NCBI GenBank assembly: GCA_013359265.1
Contig: JABWCD010000017.1
Span: 50,904-114,903, forward strand
From: Candidatus Hydrogenedentota bacterium
Lineage (GTDB): Bacteria > Hydrogenedentota > Hydrogenedentia > Hydrogenedentales > SLHB01
DNA length: 64,000 nt
Direction of reading: 5' to 3'
This document shows, one piece after another, positions 41,170 to 50,397 of this stretch. Each line of letters starts with the position of its first letter. The stretch's first letter is position 1. The notes under the pieces are model-generated. The model was not told the DNA's origin, searched no databases, and worked only from the letters and a program-made list of their open reading frames with translations. The translations under genes were made by a program, and so were the position numbers.

Positions 41170-43500
41170 CTATGGTTGCCGCGTAAGCGTGCCCGCAGCC
41201 ACGTCAAAATGGTCAGGATAGACCCCCAGACGGATGTACTTGTTCATCGTGTTATTGTCGATGATTTCAAAATAAAACACCCCGGAGGAAGGAATGGTTA
41301 ACGCCCACGGGTGCTCCGAATCGTCCACTTGCTCGAACGTGTATGGGTAGTTGACATAGGGACAGTTCGTGTAATCGGGCGGATTGAAGCACCACGTCAA
41401 TGTCGTGGCGTCGTGGAATGTGTAGCGAGACGGCGCCGTCTGGATTGAACCGCTATCATTCCAGGTACCAATGATGCTGAACCCGCCGTCGATTCCGAAA
41501 TCCCTGTCCGAAATGTCGAAGAAGATGTTGTTGACCGCTTCGACCTTCACGCGCGCCGTCAGCGTGCCGGTTTTCGGGAACTTCACCTTTTCCGAGCCGT
41601 CGTTGGGTGTGGAGCCTTTGAGGACGGTTGGAAAGGTCACGCCGCCGTCGATCGAGAGAAGTATACGCACGTTGGCGGTACTGATCGGCGAGAGGTTAGT
41701 GCCGGCTACATCCCATTTCACCTTTTTCTTGGCGCCACCTGTTATGACGACAGGAGTATTCGGATACGTAACTTTGAACGGCCCGGCGGTAGATACGACT
41801 CGGATTTGGGTCTCGTCACTTCCAAAACCACCGCGGCCGTCTCGTGCGACCACCCAAAACTTCATCGTGCGGGATTGCGAAGGGAGCAGTTCATAGAAGT
41901 CGTTGTAGTTGGCGTTTCCGCCCAGAACGAGCAGCAACTCAGGGAACATCCGCCACGGATCTAATTTGGGTGGGAAGCAGCGGAACAGCGGGCTCTTGCC
42001 GTTGTCTGGATCGGTAATGGCCTGGACCGGACCCAGGTCGCGCTCCTCCCAAGAGTACGAAACGGGATCGCCTTCGGCATCGTCCGCTGTTGCAGTAAGC
42101 ACAAATGCGGTCTTCTTGGGGATCGAATAATCCGCGCCGGCATCGACTATCGGCCCGAGGTTTCCCGTCGCAGAACTGGTTTGGCACGTCGTCTTCGCGG
42201 CGACGAATGCCTGTATCTCGCGCAGACTCTCGGAATGGAAGAACGGATCGGAATGCAACTCGATGTTGTCGCCGCCGCTGGGCTTCGGGCAAATGCCAGC
42301 GTAGGACATGATGGTTGATCCGGAGCCGCGTTCGTAGGCCCTTGACGCGACGCGCTGCCCTTTGCACTTCCCCTTCTTGCTGTTGAACGGGTGGTTGGCG
42401 CCGAACTGGTGGCCTATCTCGTGCGCAACGTAATCTATATCAAACGGATCGCCGATCGGCGTGTCAATACCGGTAACGCCCATCGCCTTCTTGTTGTCGT
42501 TGCAAACGCATCCCAGTTCGGCAAGCCCGCCGCCTGTCGTCGCTAGCGTATGCCCGATGTCATAATTCGTCGATACGATCGTGCTGTTGATGGCGGATTG
42601 GGAGTCTGCGATCAGCGCGTCCGAACTCGTGCCGGTAAACGGGTCGGTCGCCGGATCGATATAGACCAGTTGGCTGTTCTGTCCGATTAGCGTTAAGCGG
42701 ATCGCCAGTTCGCTCTCGTAAATACCGTTAACGCGATTGACGGTCGTTGCGATGGCGGCCACGGCGCTGCCCTTGGTTTCCGGGGTCGTCGCGCCGTGAA
42801 AGTTTGCATATTCGCCGGTGCACGCAACCGCAAGTCGGAAGTTTCGCAGCGTGTCACCGTGAAGCGCCAGCCCGCCCCCGCCTTTCGCTTCGTCGACGTC
42901 ATCCGAGCCTTCGACTGCGCACGCGAGTGCGTTTTCATCTGCGGGATAATCGCTTGCATAATACGTAACGTAAACGCCTTCCTGCCGGTAGGGGTCGATG
43001 TAAACCGGGCTTGTCCCCAACACGATTGCGTGAAACCCTTTCGGCGTGCGGTCAAGACGGACGAATAGGTCTCTGCCGTCCAACGATCTGCCGGAGTACG
43101 TTTTGATGTCGGGGTATTCCTCCGCCAATTCCGGCTCCATAATTGGCGACTCGACCACAGCGAATTCGACGTTGCTGCCATCGGGCATCGGGAGCCAAAG
43201 TGTTGCGCCGCTTTTCGCCGCGAAGTTGTGGTCTCCTATGACTTCGAGCGGCGCTGCGCTCAGCGCGCCGGCCAAAGCCTCTTCGTCCAACCAAACGTCG
43301 CGGTAAGCTGTGGGCCGCACAATCGTCTTTAGGTCATCGGATTTGTCGGGAATGCTTTGAATGTCGGCGTGGGACAAATCCAGCCAAACGCCGTCCGGGG
43401 AATCCGCGTATTTCTCCTGCGCGGACAGGGCTGGGGCGAGAACGAGTAATGACCAAAACGCGAGTCTCACGGCCTGGACGGATATGGCGCGATACGGCAT
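41170..43500 (-). CDS. Secreted metzincin metalloprotease, reprolysin-like
   Basis: A 776-residue exported protein with a signal peptide (hydrophobic LAFWSLLVLAPALSA, cleaved near AQEKYA). After a propeptide of roughly 190 residues, the protease domain carries the zinc motif HEIGHQFGANHPF and a Met-turn in STIMSYAGIC, which define a metzincin. Beyond it lie a PKD/cadherin-like segment (VDAGADYSIPKKTAFVLTAT), a second beta domain (TPVVITGGAKKKVKWDV) and a terminal beta-rich part. This modular layout is that of secreted adhesin-type proteases. ATG 43500 is preceded by GGAGG; the upstream ATG at 43569 is less likely. Confidence 0.87.
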   Translation of the reverse strand: MPYRAISVQAVRLAFWSLLVLAPALSAQEKYADSPDGVWLDLSHADIQSIPDKSDDLKTIVRPTAYRDVWLDEEALAGALSAAPLEVIGDHNFAAKSGATLWLPMPDGSNVEFAVVESPIMEPELAEEYPDIKTYSGRSLDGRDLFVRLDRTPKGFHAIVLGTSPVYIDPYRQEGVYVTYYASDYPADENALACAVEGSDDVDEAKGGGGLALHGDTLRNFRLAVACTGEYANFHGATTPETKGSAVAAIATTVNRVNGIYESELAIRLTLIGQNSQLVYIDPATDPFTGTSSDALIADSQSAINSTIVSTNYDIGHTLATTGGGLAELGCVCNDNKKAMGVTGIDTPIGDPFDIDYVAHEIGHQFGANHPFNSKKGKCKGQRVASRAYERGSGSTIMSYAGICPKPSGGDNIELHSDPFFHSESLREIQAFVAAKTTCQTSSATGNLGPIVDAGADYSIPKKTAFVLTATADDAEGDPVSYSWEERDLGPVQAITDPDNGKSPLFRCFPPKLDPWRMFPELLLVLGGNANYNDFYELLPSQSRTMKFWVVARDGRGGFGSDETQIRVVSTAGPFKVTYPNTPVVITGGAKKKVKWDVAGTNLSPISTANVRILLSIDGGVTFPTVLKGSTPNDGSEKVKFPKTGTLTARVKVEAVNNIFFDISDRDFGIDGGFSIIGTWNDSGSIQTAPSRYTFHDATTLTWCFNPPDYTNCPYVNYPYTFEQVDDSEHPWALTIPSSGVFYFEIIDNNTMNKYIRLGVYPDHFDVAAGTLTRQP

Positions 43501-43691
43501 ACAGGCCCACCTCCCCCGTGCAATTTCCGGAACTGTGCACAGAACGACCAGCCCAATGTCGCCGGACAACCTTGCGAATGCCGAACCTAATCGTACATCC
43601 GCTGCCTATATTTAGCAACAATGCTACGGTGGCGCACCGGTTAGCTTGCGATTATCCGTTTCGCCAAGGCGGGGCCGAATGAGAGGTCGAG

Positions 43692-44531
43692 TCAGGCGGT
43701 TTTCGCCAACGGTTTGCGCGAGCGCCGAGCGCCGTTGGTGCGGGCTTTGCGTTTGCGGAGGGGTGGGAGGGCCAGTTGTTCGGCGATGATCCGGTAGACC
43801 TCGGGGTTCCACGCGAGGCCGCAATGCGTGCCGCAGACCTCGAAGTTGGTCTTCGGATCGTCGTTGATGCAGACCTTCCAGTCGACGATGCCGTCGGTCC
43901 TGGTATACACGGCGGCTTGGCGGACGGTATCGGGGAAACCTTCGCGCCACGTACAGGAGAACCCGCACATGCATCGGGACGTGTAGCACTGGTGGTCGTG
44001 GGGCTTGTGCGGCGGAAATAGGTGGCGGCGGTTGTAGATCTTCTGCCTCACCCGTTCCGCCGAGCCGAGCACCCATGGATGCACACGTACGCCGCGAATC
44101 GGCGAACCCAATGTGATCACCGTCGCTATCCGATCGGGATGGAGGACGGCCGCGCTGCGCGACAGGACCCCGCCGAGGCTGTGTCCGATGAGGTGGACGC
44201 GCTTCCCGGTTTTCAGGTACGCCCGATCGACGGTTTCCATCAGGTGGTCGATGAGAATGTTGGGGCATTCGGCATTCTGACCGATGTGGGACATGTAGGG
44301 CTTGTAACCCAATCTCCACAGCCACGCGTACAGTTCGATGAGATAGACGTCAATCGCGAGGAAACCGGGGACCATGACGACCGCGGAACCGTCTCCCTTT
44401 GGAGTACCAATTCCATAGTACACAAGAGACGACTTCAGTCGAACGTAATCCACCCCCATCAGCGATTCCCGCCAGATGGGTAAATGCATCGGGACATGGT
44501 CTTTGACGAGCAACTGCTTCTTCTGCGGCAT
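43692..44531 (-). CDS. Alpha/beta-hydrolase, lipase-like
   Basis: A 279-residue protein with an alpha/beta-hydrolase core. The nucleophile elbow is GHSLGG (Ser118) in RVHLIGHSLGGVLSRSAA, preceded by the oxyanion strand VVMVPGFLAID; probable acid and His residues lie in DGIVDWKVC and THCGLAWNPEVY. Several Cys residues (CYTSRCMCGFSC) are unusual and may bind metal or form disulfides. There is no signal peptide, so it is probably cytoplasmic. It resembles triacylglycerol or phospholipid lipases and PGAP1-like proteins, but the substrate is unknown. The AGGAG is only two bases from the ATG, so the start is not certain. Confidence 0.8.
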   Translation of the reverse strand: MPQKKQLLVKDHVPMHLPIWRESLMGVDYVRLKSSLVYYGIGTPKGDGSAVVMVPGFLAIDVYLIELYAWLWRLGYKPYMSHIGQNAECPNILIDHLMETVDRAYLKTGKRVHLIGHSLGGVLSRSAAVLHPDRIATVITLGSPIRGVRVHPWVLGSAERVRQKIYNRRHLFPPHKPHDHQCYTSRCMCGFSCTWREGFPDTVRQAAVYTRTDGIVDWKVCINDDPKTNFEVCGTHCGLAWNPEVYRIIAEQLALPPLRKRKARTNGARRSRKPLAKTA

Positions 44532-44655
44532 GACTCCTGCCCGGGACGGCGTCTAACCCCGAGACCCCGATCTAACCGCCGTCTAACGTGATTCTATGGT
44601 GATTATAGCACTTAATGTCAAGGGTCAATTTTCGCAGAATGCTAGTTTCCGGGGG

Positions 44656-45570
44656 CTAAATAGAAGAACGCGTATGTGATCTTTTCATTCGCACCAGTCC
44701 GGCACACGCAATGGCAGCCGCCATGGCAACAACGAATCCGGCGCGTGAAGCCGGCACGGGCACCGGATCGCCACCATCTGGAACTTCATCGCCGTCGGCG
44801 CGCAAGCTGCCAAACGTAACGCCGGAATACGACGGGTTTCCGGTGGGCCTTCCCCATGACATGACCACAATTCCGGCCCGATCGGGCTGGGCATCGAGGG
44901 CGTGCCCGGACTGGAGTGCGATGCCATTCACCGCGAAGTCCGCCACCGCGGACGCATCGAAATCGACGCGGAGTTCGGTATCGGGCAGCGCGCCAGCGGA
45001 AATCGGCGTGACCGCAACGACGGCGGATGTCACGCCCGGGCCCGCCTGCCATACGGCAAAATACCCGGTACCCGGCGTTAGGAGGTTTTCGTTCACCAGC
45101 CCGCCAAGAACGGCGTTGTCGAAGTAGTCAGTACCCGCGGTCGTCCGATTGATCGCGGCGAGGAAATATGTATTGTCTGCGGTATCCACGAGCGTGATGC
45201 CAACCGCGACGCCCGGCAGGAGACCGTCGCGCACGGCCTCCAACGTTGCGCCCAGGATTGTAGCGCGCACAATGGCGCCGCCGGTGAACTGGTTGTCCGG
45301 CGGCCCGGCGACCAAGGCCAACGCGCTGTACTCCCCCACGTTGCCGCCCGTCGGGTCGCTCGCGACGAGGTTTCCGCCGGCGATTTCCATGACGGTATCG
45401 TCGGATGTCCCCTGGTATACCCCCGCCGGTGCAAGGACCGTTGCCGGGGGATTGCCGAACACGTCGAACGGCAACACCTGGTCGGGCAAATCGAACGGCA
45501 CGTAGTAGGTGCCCGCGCCCGCCGTGGACGCCGCGGCGATAGACAATACCGCAATCGCGATGGTGCGCAT
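44656..45570 (-). CDS. Exported protein with PEP-CTERM-like sorting signal
   Basis: A 304-residue beta-rich surface protein of unknown function. The signal peptide is MRTIAIAVLSIAAASTAGAG. The C-terminus has the three-part sorting layout: a VPVPAS motif (near PEP), a hydrophobic helix (GFVVAMAAAIACAGLV), and a basic tail (RMKRSHTR). This is the pattern processed by exosortase-type enzymes in exopolysaccharide-making bacteria; no exosortase gene lies in this window. The body (residues about 25-265) appears to be a beta-sandwich with many Gly, Thr and Val residues. GGGAG precedes the ATG. Surface location is inferred from the tail. Confidence 0.75.
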   Translation of the reverse strand: MRTIAIAVLSIAAASTAGAGTYYVPFDLPDQVLPFDVFGNPPATVLAPAGVYQGTSDDTVMEIAGGNLVASDPTGGNVGEYSALALVAGPPDNQFTGGAIVRATILGATLEAVRDGLLPGVAVGITLVDTADNTYFLAAINRTTAGTDYFDNAVLGGLVNENLLTPGTGYFAVWQAGPGVTSAVVAVTPISAGALPDTELRVDFDASAVADFAVNGIALQSGHALDAQPDRAGIVVMSWGRPTGNPSYSGVTFGSLRADGDEVPDGGDPVPVPASRAGFVVAMAAAIACAGLVRMKRSHTRSSI

Positions 45571-45715
45571 GGTGGTCTCCCTCAGTTCGTCGTCCGGTGA
45601 ATTCTACGCTTTGGCCGCATTCTCGTCACGCTTGACAGTACGTGGGTGAACTTTGAGAGCGGTTCGGTGCACAATTCGGCGGAACCCACGTTAACGCGGA
45701 CGGAGGAACACACGG

Positions 45716-47032
45716 TTGTTAGCCCCACATCACGTTGTGATTGTCGGCGGAGGCTTCGGCGGATTGCACGCTGCCCGTTGCCTGCGATGGTCGCCGGTGA
45801 AGGTGACGCTGGTGGATAAGCGCAACTTTCATCTGTTCCAACCGCTGCTCTACCAAGTGGCGACAGGGGCGCTGTCGCCCGCCAACATCGCGACGCCACT
45901 ACGATCAATCCTTAAGCGGCAGCGAAACCTGAACGTTCTGTTGATCGAAGCCGAGGATTTCGACGTCGCCAACGGGAAGTTGATCTACCGCGAAGGGAGC
46001 CTTTCGTACGACAGCCTCATCGTCGCGGCGGGTGTAGGCCACTCGTATTTTGGAAACGACGCATGGGAGCGTCTTGCGCCGGGATTGAAGACCATCGAAG
46101 AGGCGACCGAAATCCGGCGGCGGATTCTGCTCGCGTTTGAGTTGGCGGAGCGCGAGTCGGACCCGGAACTGATAAAGCGGCTTCTCACGTTCGTTATCGT
46201 TGGCGCGGGGCCCACGGGCGTGGAGATGGCGGGCGCAATCAAAGAAATCGCCATGTACACACTGTCACACGATTTTCGCCGCGTTAGCCCAGCGGACGCG
46301 GAAGTGATCCTGATTGAGCATGCTGACCGCGTGCTTCCGCCGTTCCCGCCGGACTTGTCTCGCGAGGCGCAACTCGCGCTGGAACATTTGGGCGTGAAAG
46401 TGATGACCGGAACGAAGGTGACCGCGATCACCCGCGAGGAGGTCGAGGTGCAGCAGGGGGACGCGGTCAGAACCATCAAGACGATGACCGTTCTCTGGGC
46501 AGCCGGGGTTGGCGCGACGAAACTCGCCCGCTCACTTGCGGACGCGACGGGCGCGGAAACCGACCGCGCCGGACGCATCGTCGTCGAGCCAGACCTATCG
46601 ATAAAAGGGCATCCAAACATCTACGTCATTGGGGACATGGCGTGTTACTCGCACCAAAACGGAAGGCCGCTGCCCGGCGTCGCACAAGTCGCCGTGCAGC
46701 AGGGACGCCACGCCGCGAAGATGATCGAGCGGCGACTTGCCGGCCAGAACACGGAACCGTTTCACTACCGGGACCTTGGCAGTATGGCGACGATAGGGCG
46801 TGGCGCCGCGGTCGCGACGTTTGGCAAGTTTCACCTGTCGGGAATTGTCGCGTGGCTCATGTGGCTGTTTGTACACCTGATGCACCTTGTCCAATTCCAG
46901 AATCGTGTCCTCGTGTTCATGCAGTGGGCGTGGTGTTACCTTACGTGGAACCGCGCCGCGCGCCTGATAACCGGCGGACGGCAGCGGTATGAAGCAAAGC
47001 ACGAATCGGCAGGGCGGAAACCGGAGGCGTAG
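45716..47032 (+). CDS. ndh: Type II NADH dehydrogenase (NDH-2)
   Basis: A 438-residue monotopic flavoprotein passing electrons from NADH to quinone without pumping protons. The FAD dinucleotide fold is HVVIVGGGFGGLHAARCL; the quinone/FAD loop NFHLFQPLLYQVATGALSP is diagnostic; the NADH fold is FVIVGAGPTGVEMAGAI; and NIYVIGDMAC contacts FAD. The C-terminal hydrophobic part (GIVAWLMWLFVHLMHLVQF) attaches the protein to the membrane. TTG start with GGAGGA upstream. It has no obvious partner genes. Confidence 0.94.
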   Translation: MLAPHHVVIVGGGFGGLHAARCLRWSPVKVTLVDKRNFHLFQPLLYQVATGALSPANIATPLRSILKRQRNLNVLLIEAEDFDVANGKLIYREGSLSYDSLIVAAGVGHSYFGNDAWERLAPGLKTIEEATEIRRRILLAFELAERESDPELIKRLLTFVIVGAGPTGVEMAGAIKEIAMYTLSHDFRRVSPADAEVILIEHADRVLPPFPPDLSREAQLALEHLGVKVMTGTKVTAITREEVEVQQGDAVRTIKTMTVLWAAGVGATKLARSLADATGAETDRAGRIVVEPDLSIKGHPNIYVIGDMACYSHQNGRPLPGVAQVAVQQGRHAAKMIERRLAGQNTEPFHYRDLGSMATIGRGAAVATFGKFHLSGIVAWLMWLFVHLMHLVQFQNRVLVFMQWAWCYLTWNRAARLITGGRQRYEAKHESAGRKPEA

Positions 47033-47074
47033 TGCTGGTCGCGGTCTAGCGCAGCCGGGGTCTGGCGCCGACTA

Positions 47075-47641
47075 CTAGTAGCAGGCGCCGCCGAGCGCTT
47101 TCATCGCAATGTGGCCCACGATGAGGTGGACGTCTTCGGCAAACTGCATGTCGTGGATGTTCGCGTGGACGACATGCTTGGCCGCTGACTCGAGCTTTCC
47201 GCCCGGATAGCCGCAGAAACCGACGGTCTCCGCGCCGCGTCCGTTGGCGTATTCCATCGCGCGCAGAATATTAATCGAATTGCCGCTGCCGGAGATTCCG
47301 ATGACGACGTCGCCCGGATTCAAGAAGTTTTTTAACTGCTCGACGAACACATCGTCGTAGCCCACGTCGTTGGCGTACGCAAGGACCGCCGCGTCGTTGT
47401 CGTTGAGGCACATCATTTTGAAACGCTTCTCGCGCTTGTAGCTCGCGCCCTTTACCAAGTCGCCGGTGATGTGCGAGGCATTCGCGCCCGACCCGCCGTT
47501 GCCGAAGATAAATATCTGCCGGCCCTCGTCGCGCGCGCGATCGAGCAGTCCGATGAAATTGGCGATCTGGCCGCGGTCTAGGTTCTCCAATACGTTGACC
47601 AAGCCCGCGAGATAATCCGAAACGTATTGCGTATGCGTCAT
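47075..47641 (-). CDS. gmhA: Phosphoheptose isomerase (SIS domain)
   Basis: Converts sedoheptulose 7-phosphate to D-glycero-D-manno-heptose 7-phosphate, the first step of heptose synthesis. The 188-residue protein has the SIS motif IFIFGNGGSGANASHITGD, VIGISGSGNSINILRA and the metal-site region NIHDMQFAEDVHLIVGH. ATG 47641 follows AAGGA at eight bases; the nearer upstream ATG at 47647 is too close to it. It lies 61 bases downstream of the three-domain heptose enzyme on the same strand, so both are likely one operon. Confidence 0.92.
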   Translation of the reverse strand: MTHTQYVSDYLAGLVNVLENLDRGQIANFIGLLDRARDEGRQIFIFGNGGSGANASHITGDLVKGASYKREKRFKMMCLNDNDAAVLAYANDVGYDDVFVEQLKNFLNPGDVVIGISGSGNSINILRAMEYANGRGAETVGFCGYPGGKLESAAKHVVHANIHDMQFAEDVHLIVGHIAMKALGGACY

Positions 47642-47702
47642 GTTCATTTTCCTTCAACTCGACAGTTATGTGGGTCGATCCGGTCTGGCCGACACACGGT
47701 CA

Positions 47703-49589
47703 CTATTCAATCGCCGAAACCAATTGCGAGATACGCACGGTTGCGTCGGCGAAATCGATTTGTTGCCGGGCAGCGGCCCACTCGCCGGCCCGGGCCTTGT
47801 TCAGGAGGTCTTCGACGTCGTTCAGCCGCATGCCCATCCAATGGCCGATCATCGCGAGACGGTCTTCCAGTACGAAGGTGTGCGCGTCGACGTAAATTGC
47901 GTAGTCGATATTAGGCCGCAGTTCCGGCACGCACGCGAATATCCCCTCGAATACGTTGACCGCCGCGTCCGCCTCGACTGGCCGGCCGTCTGCGGTCGTC
48001 GCGTGCGGTTCGCCCTGCGCGAACGATTCGAACAGCGCCTGGTACGCGTCGACGTCAGCGACGACCGCGCCCTCGCCGCCGTGATAGCGGCGCAGATCGT
48101 CCGCGCAAATGTGATTAACAAGAACGCCGCGTTTACGCAACGCGCGCGCGATCCCGTGCGCCAACGTGGTCTTTCCCGCGGCCTGCGGGCCGCATATCGC
48201 CACGGTCAACGGGCGCTGCTGCGTCGCGCCCATGCGCTGGTTTATCTCGTCGACACAGAACTCCGCTTCCGGCAGATTGCGCACGGCGAACAGCGCGGCC
48301 TCGCGCACATCGTTGAACATCAGCACGGGCTGAATGCCGCCCGTGCAGTCGCGGCACGCTTTCCCGGTCCGAACGCCGTACGCCGCAACCCCCGCGCGGT
48401 GTGCCGCGACGACGTCGCGCTGCGTATCGCCGATGAAGCACGAGTTTGGCAAATCGATCGGCAGTTCTCGCGCGGCGCGCAGCAACATCCCCGGCTTAGG
48501 CTTCCGGCATGCGCACGCGATCTTGAGTTCGGGCACTTCGCCGGGGAACCCCTGTTCGGGATGGTGCGGACAGTAATAAATCCGATCGAGTTTCGCGCCC
48601 TCTTCTCCAAGCAGCGTTTCCAACTTGGCGAAAATCCGCTCCAGATACTTCGGGGTAATGAAGCCCTTCGCCACCTGGGACTGGTTCGTGATGACGACCG
48701 CCAGCATGCCCGCATTGTTGACCGCGCGCACGGCGCCCGCCGCGCCGGGTATCAGTTCGAGTTCGTCGATATGCGTAATGCCGCGGCCGCCCAGTTCGAC
48801 ATTGAGCACGCCGTCGCGATCGAAGAAGACCGCGGGGCGTTTTCGCGAGTAATGCAGCGATTCCATGTAGCCGCTGGCGATGTCCTTCTCGACCATCGTA
48901 AGGCGTTCGGCCGTCCCCACGTCGCGCAGGTACTCGGGCGTGTTGTACGCGCACACGCGGTCCCCCGCGCAAATCATGCGCGGGAAGATGTCGTTGTTCA
49001 GGTCCTGCTTTTCGTTCGGGCGTACGTAATCGAACACGCGCGGAGACAGGCAGTACACCGAACCGAACACGAGATTGCGGTAGAAACCCGGTGGACGCAA
49101 GCCGCGCGGCATGATCGCAATCACGCGCCCGTCCTCTTCCGTAGCAATCAAGTCCGAATCGTGCGGATGATCGTTTGGATGCGCGACGATTGTCGCGGCC
49201 GCGGCCGATTCCATGTGCTCATCGACGAGCCGTTCCAGGTCCATATCCAGCGCGATGTCGCCGCAAAGAAATAGAAAATGGTCCTTGCCAAAACAGTCAC
49301 GCAAGGCATGAAGGCCGCCACCGGTCCCCAATGGCGTCGCTTCGACAACAAACTCGAGGGCGAGGCCAAGATGCTTCGCTTCCGGTTCGACCGAGGCGCG
49401 CAGCGTGTCCGCCAAATGGCCGGCGAGCACCACGACGTGTTCGACGCCGTACCTTTTCAGTAAGCGCAACTGCCGGAACACGATCGGTTCGCCCGCGACC
49501 GGCAGCAGCGCCTTCGGCAGCGAGTCGCCCGTCACCGACCGAATGCGCGTGCCGAAACCGCCTGCGGCAATGACCGCGTTTGTAATCAC
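47703..49589 (-). CDS. Three-domain heptose enzyme: nucleotidyltransferase, GmhB-like phosphatase, P-loop kinase-like
   Basis: A 628-residue fusion. Domain 1 (1-235) is a nucleotidyltransferase (VIAAGGFGTRI, GDSLPKALLPVAG, LCGDIALDMDL) matching HddC-type guanylyltransferases. Domain 2 (about 250-435) is the HAD phosphatase GmhB: nucleophile Asp257 and Asp259 in FFDRDGVLN, the zinc set CPHHPEQ (340) and CACRKPKPG (359-361), and FIGDTQRD. Domain 3 (about 455-628) is a P-loop fold with GPQAAGKTTLAHG (Walker A at 467) and DAAVNVFEGIF, resembling uridine kinase/phosphoribulokinase. Domains 1 and 2 would convert heptose-1,7-bisphosphate to GDP-heptose; domain 3 has no assigned step. GTG start chosen with GAGAGG upstream. 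Confidence 0.85.
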   Translation of the reverse strand: MITNAVIAAGGFGTRIRSVTGDSLPKALLPVAGEPIVFRQLRLLKRYGVEHVVVLAGHLADTLRASVEPEAKHLGLALEFVVEATPLGTGGGLHALRDCFGKDHFLFLCGDIALDMDLERLVDEHMESAAAATIVAHPNDHPHDSDLIATEEDGRVIAIMPRGLRPPGFYRNLVFGSVYCLSPRVFDYVRPNEKQDLNNDIFPRMICAGDRVCAYNTPEYLRDVGTAERLTMVEKDIASGYMESLHYSRKRPAVFFDRDGVLNVELGGRGITHIDELELIPGAAGAVRAVNNAGMLAVVITNQSQVAKGFITPKYLERIFAKLETLLGEEGAKLDRIYYCPHHPEQGFPGEVPELKIACACRKPKPGMLLRAARELPIDLPNSCFIGDTQRDVVAAHRAGVAAYGVRTGKACRDCTGGIQPVLMFNDVREAALFAVRNLPEAEFCVDEINQRMGATQQRPLTVAICGPQAAGKTTLAHGIARALRKRGVLVNHICADDLRRYHGGEGAVVADVDAYQALFESFAQGEPHATTADGRPVEADAAVNVFEGIFACVPELRPNIDYAIYVDAHTFVLEDRLAMIGHWMGMRLNDVEDLLNKARAGEWAAARQQIDFADATVRISQLVSAIE

Positions 49590-49742
49590 GGCCGCGCCTC
49601 TCTCAATGCCGAATTTCGCACAAAAAATCCCCAATGGATAAACGGGTAGGGTACCCCAGCACGTAAACCGGCGCAACATTCGCCGGAAGGCCGAATTCGT
49701 TCGTGGACGGCTGAGCGCCCGTGACACGCATCCACCGGCAAG

Positions 49743-49771
49743 TTGCACGCGCCCACCGCATCTCTTACACT
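49743..49771 (+). promoter_or_regulatory. Sigma70-type promoter of rfbC
   Basis: TTGCAC (49743-49748), 17-base spacer and TACACT (49766-49771), 38 bases before the ATG at 49810. Confidence 0.6.
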
Positions 49772-49809
49772 CCCGCCTTCAGGTCCGACGCGATATGGTA
49801 GGAGGTGTC

Positions 49810-50370
49810 ATGCCGGTCAAGGTAGTTCCGACCGCAATTGACGGCGTCGTCATTGTTGAATCCCCGGTGTTTGGAGACGAACGCGGATACTTCACCGAGT
49901 TGTTTGTAGCAAACAAGTTTGCCGAGGCGGGGTTGCCTTCGGCGTTCGTTCAAGACAACCTCAGCAAGTCATCGAAGGGCACACTTCGCGGCCTGCACTA
50001 TCAGATCGAACCGCACGCGCAGGGCAAACTTGTGTATGCGCTTGCGGGAGCAATCTTCGATGTCGCGGTCGATTTGAGGAAGGGTTCGCCCACGTTTGGA
50101 AAGTGGGTCAGCCAGGAACTGCGCGGCGGATCAGGCGTGGCCTTGTGGATTCCGGCGGGGTTTGCCCACGGCTTTATCGCGCTCGAGGACGACTCGCTCC
50201 TGTTCTACAAGTGCACCGGTCCCTGGAACCGTGACGCCGAACGTTCCCTCGTGTATAACGATCCTGCTGTCGCCATCGAATGGCCGATCGCCCCGACGAC
50301 CATTTCTCCGAAGGACGCCGCGGCGCCGACGTTGGATCAAGCGGAATACAACTTCAGGTACGACGCCTGA
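49810..50370 (+). CDS. rfbC: dTDP-4-dehydrorhamnose 3,5-epimerase
   Basis: Cupin-fold epimerase of dTDP-rhamnose synthesis, 186 residues. Canonical blocks are VVIVESPVFGDERGYFTELF, FVQDNLSKSSKGTLRGLHYQ with the catalytic His, QGKLVYALAGAIFDVAVDLR, and GFAHGFIALEDDSLLFYKC with the active Tyr. A GGAGG lies seven bases before the ATG. The other rhamnose genes (rfbA, rfbB, rfbD) are not in this window. Confidence 0.94.
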   Translation: MPVKVVPTAIDGVVIVESPVFGDERGYFTELFVANKFAEAGLPSAFVQDNLSKSSKGTLRGLHYQIEPHAQGKLVYALAGAIFDVAVDLRKGSPTFGKWVSQELRGGSGVALWIPAGFAHGFIALEDDSLLFYKCTGPWNRDAERSLVYNDPAVAIEWPIAPTTISPKDAAAPTLDQAEYNFRYDA

Positions 50371-50397
50371 CGCCTTCTTCGCGTCCCGTCGCCGCAA

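Noticed and set aside
44567..44640. Possible minus-strand TTGACA promoter for the lipase gene
   Set aside because: The best -10 matches are either 8 or 19 bases away, so spacing is poor.
47640..49274. A 544-codon open frame on the plus strand
   Set aside because: It is antisense to the three-domain heptose enzyme and shows no motifs or start signals.
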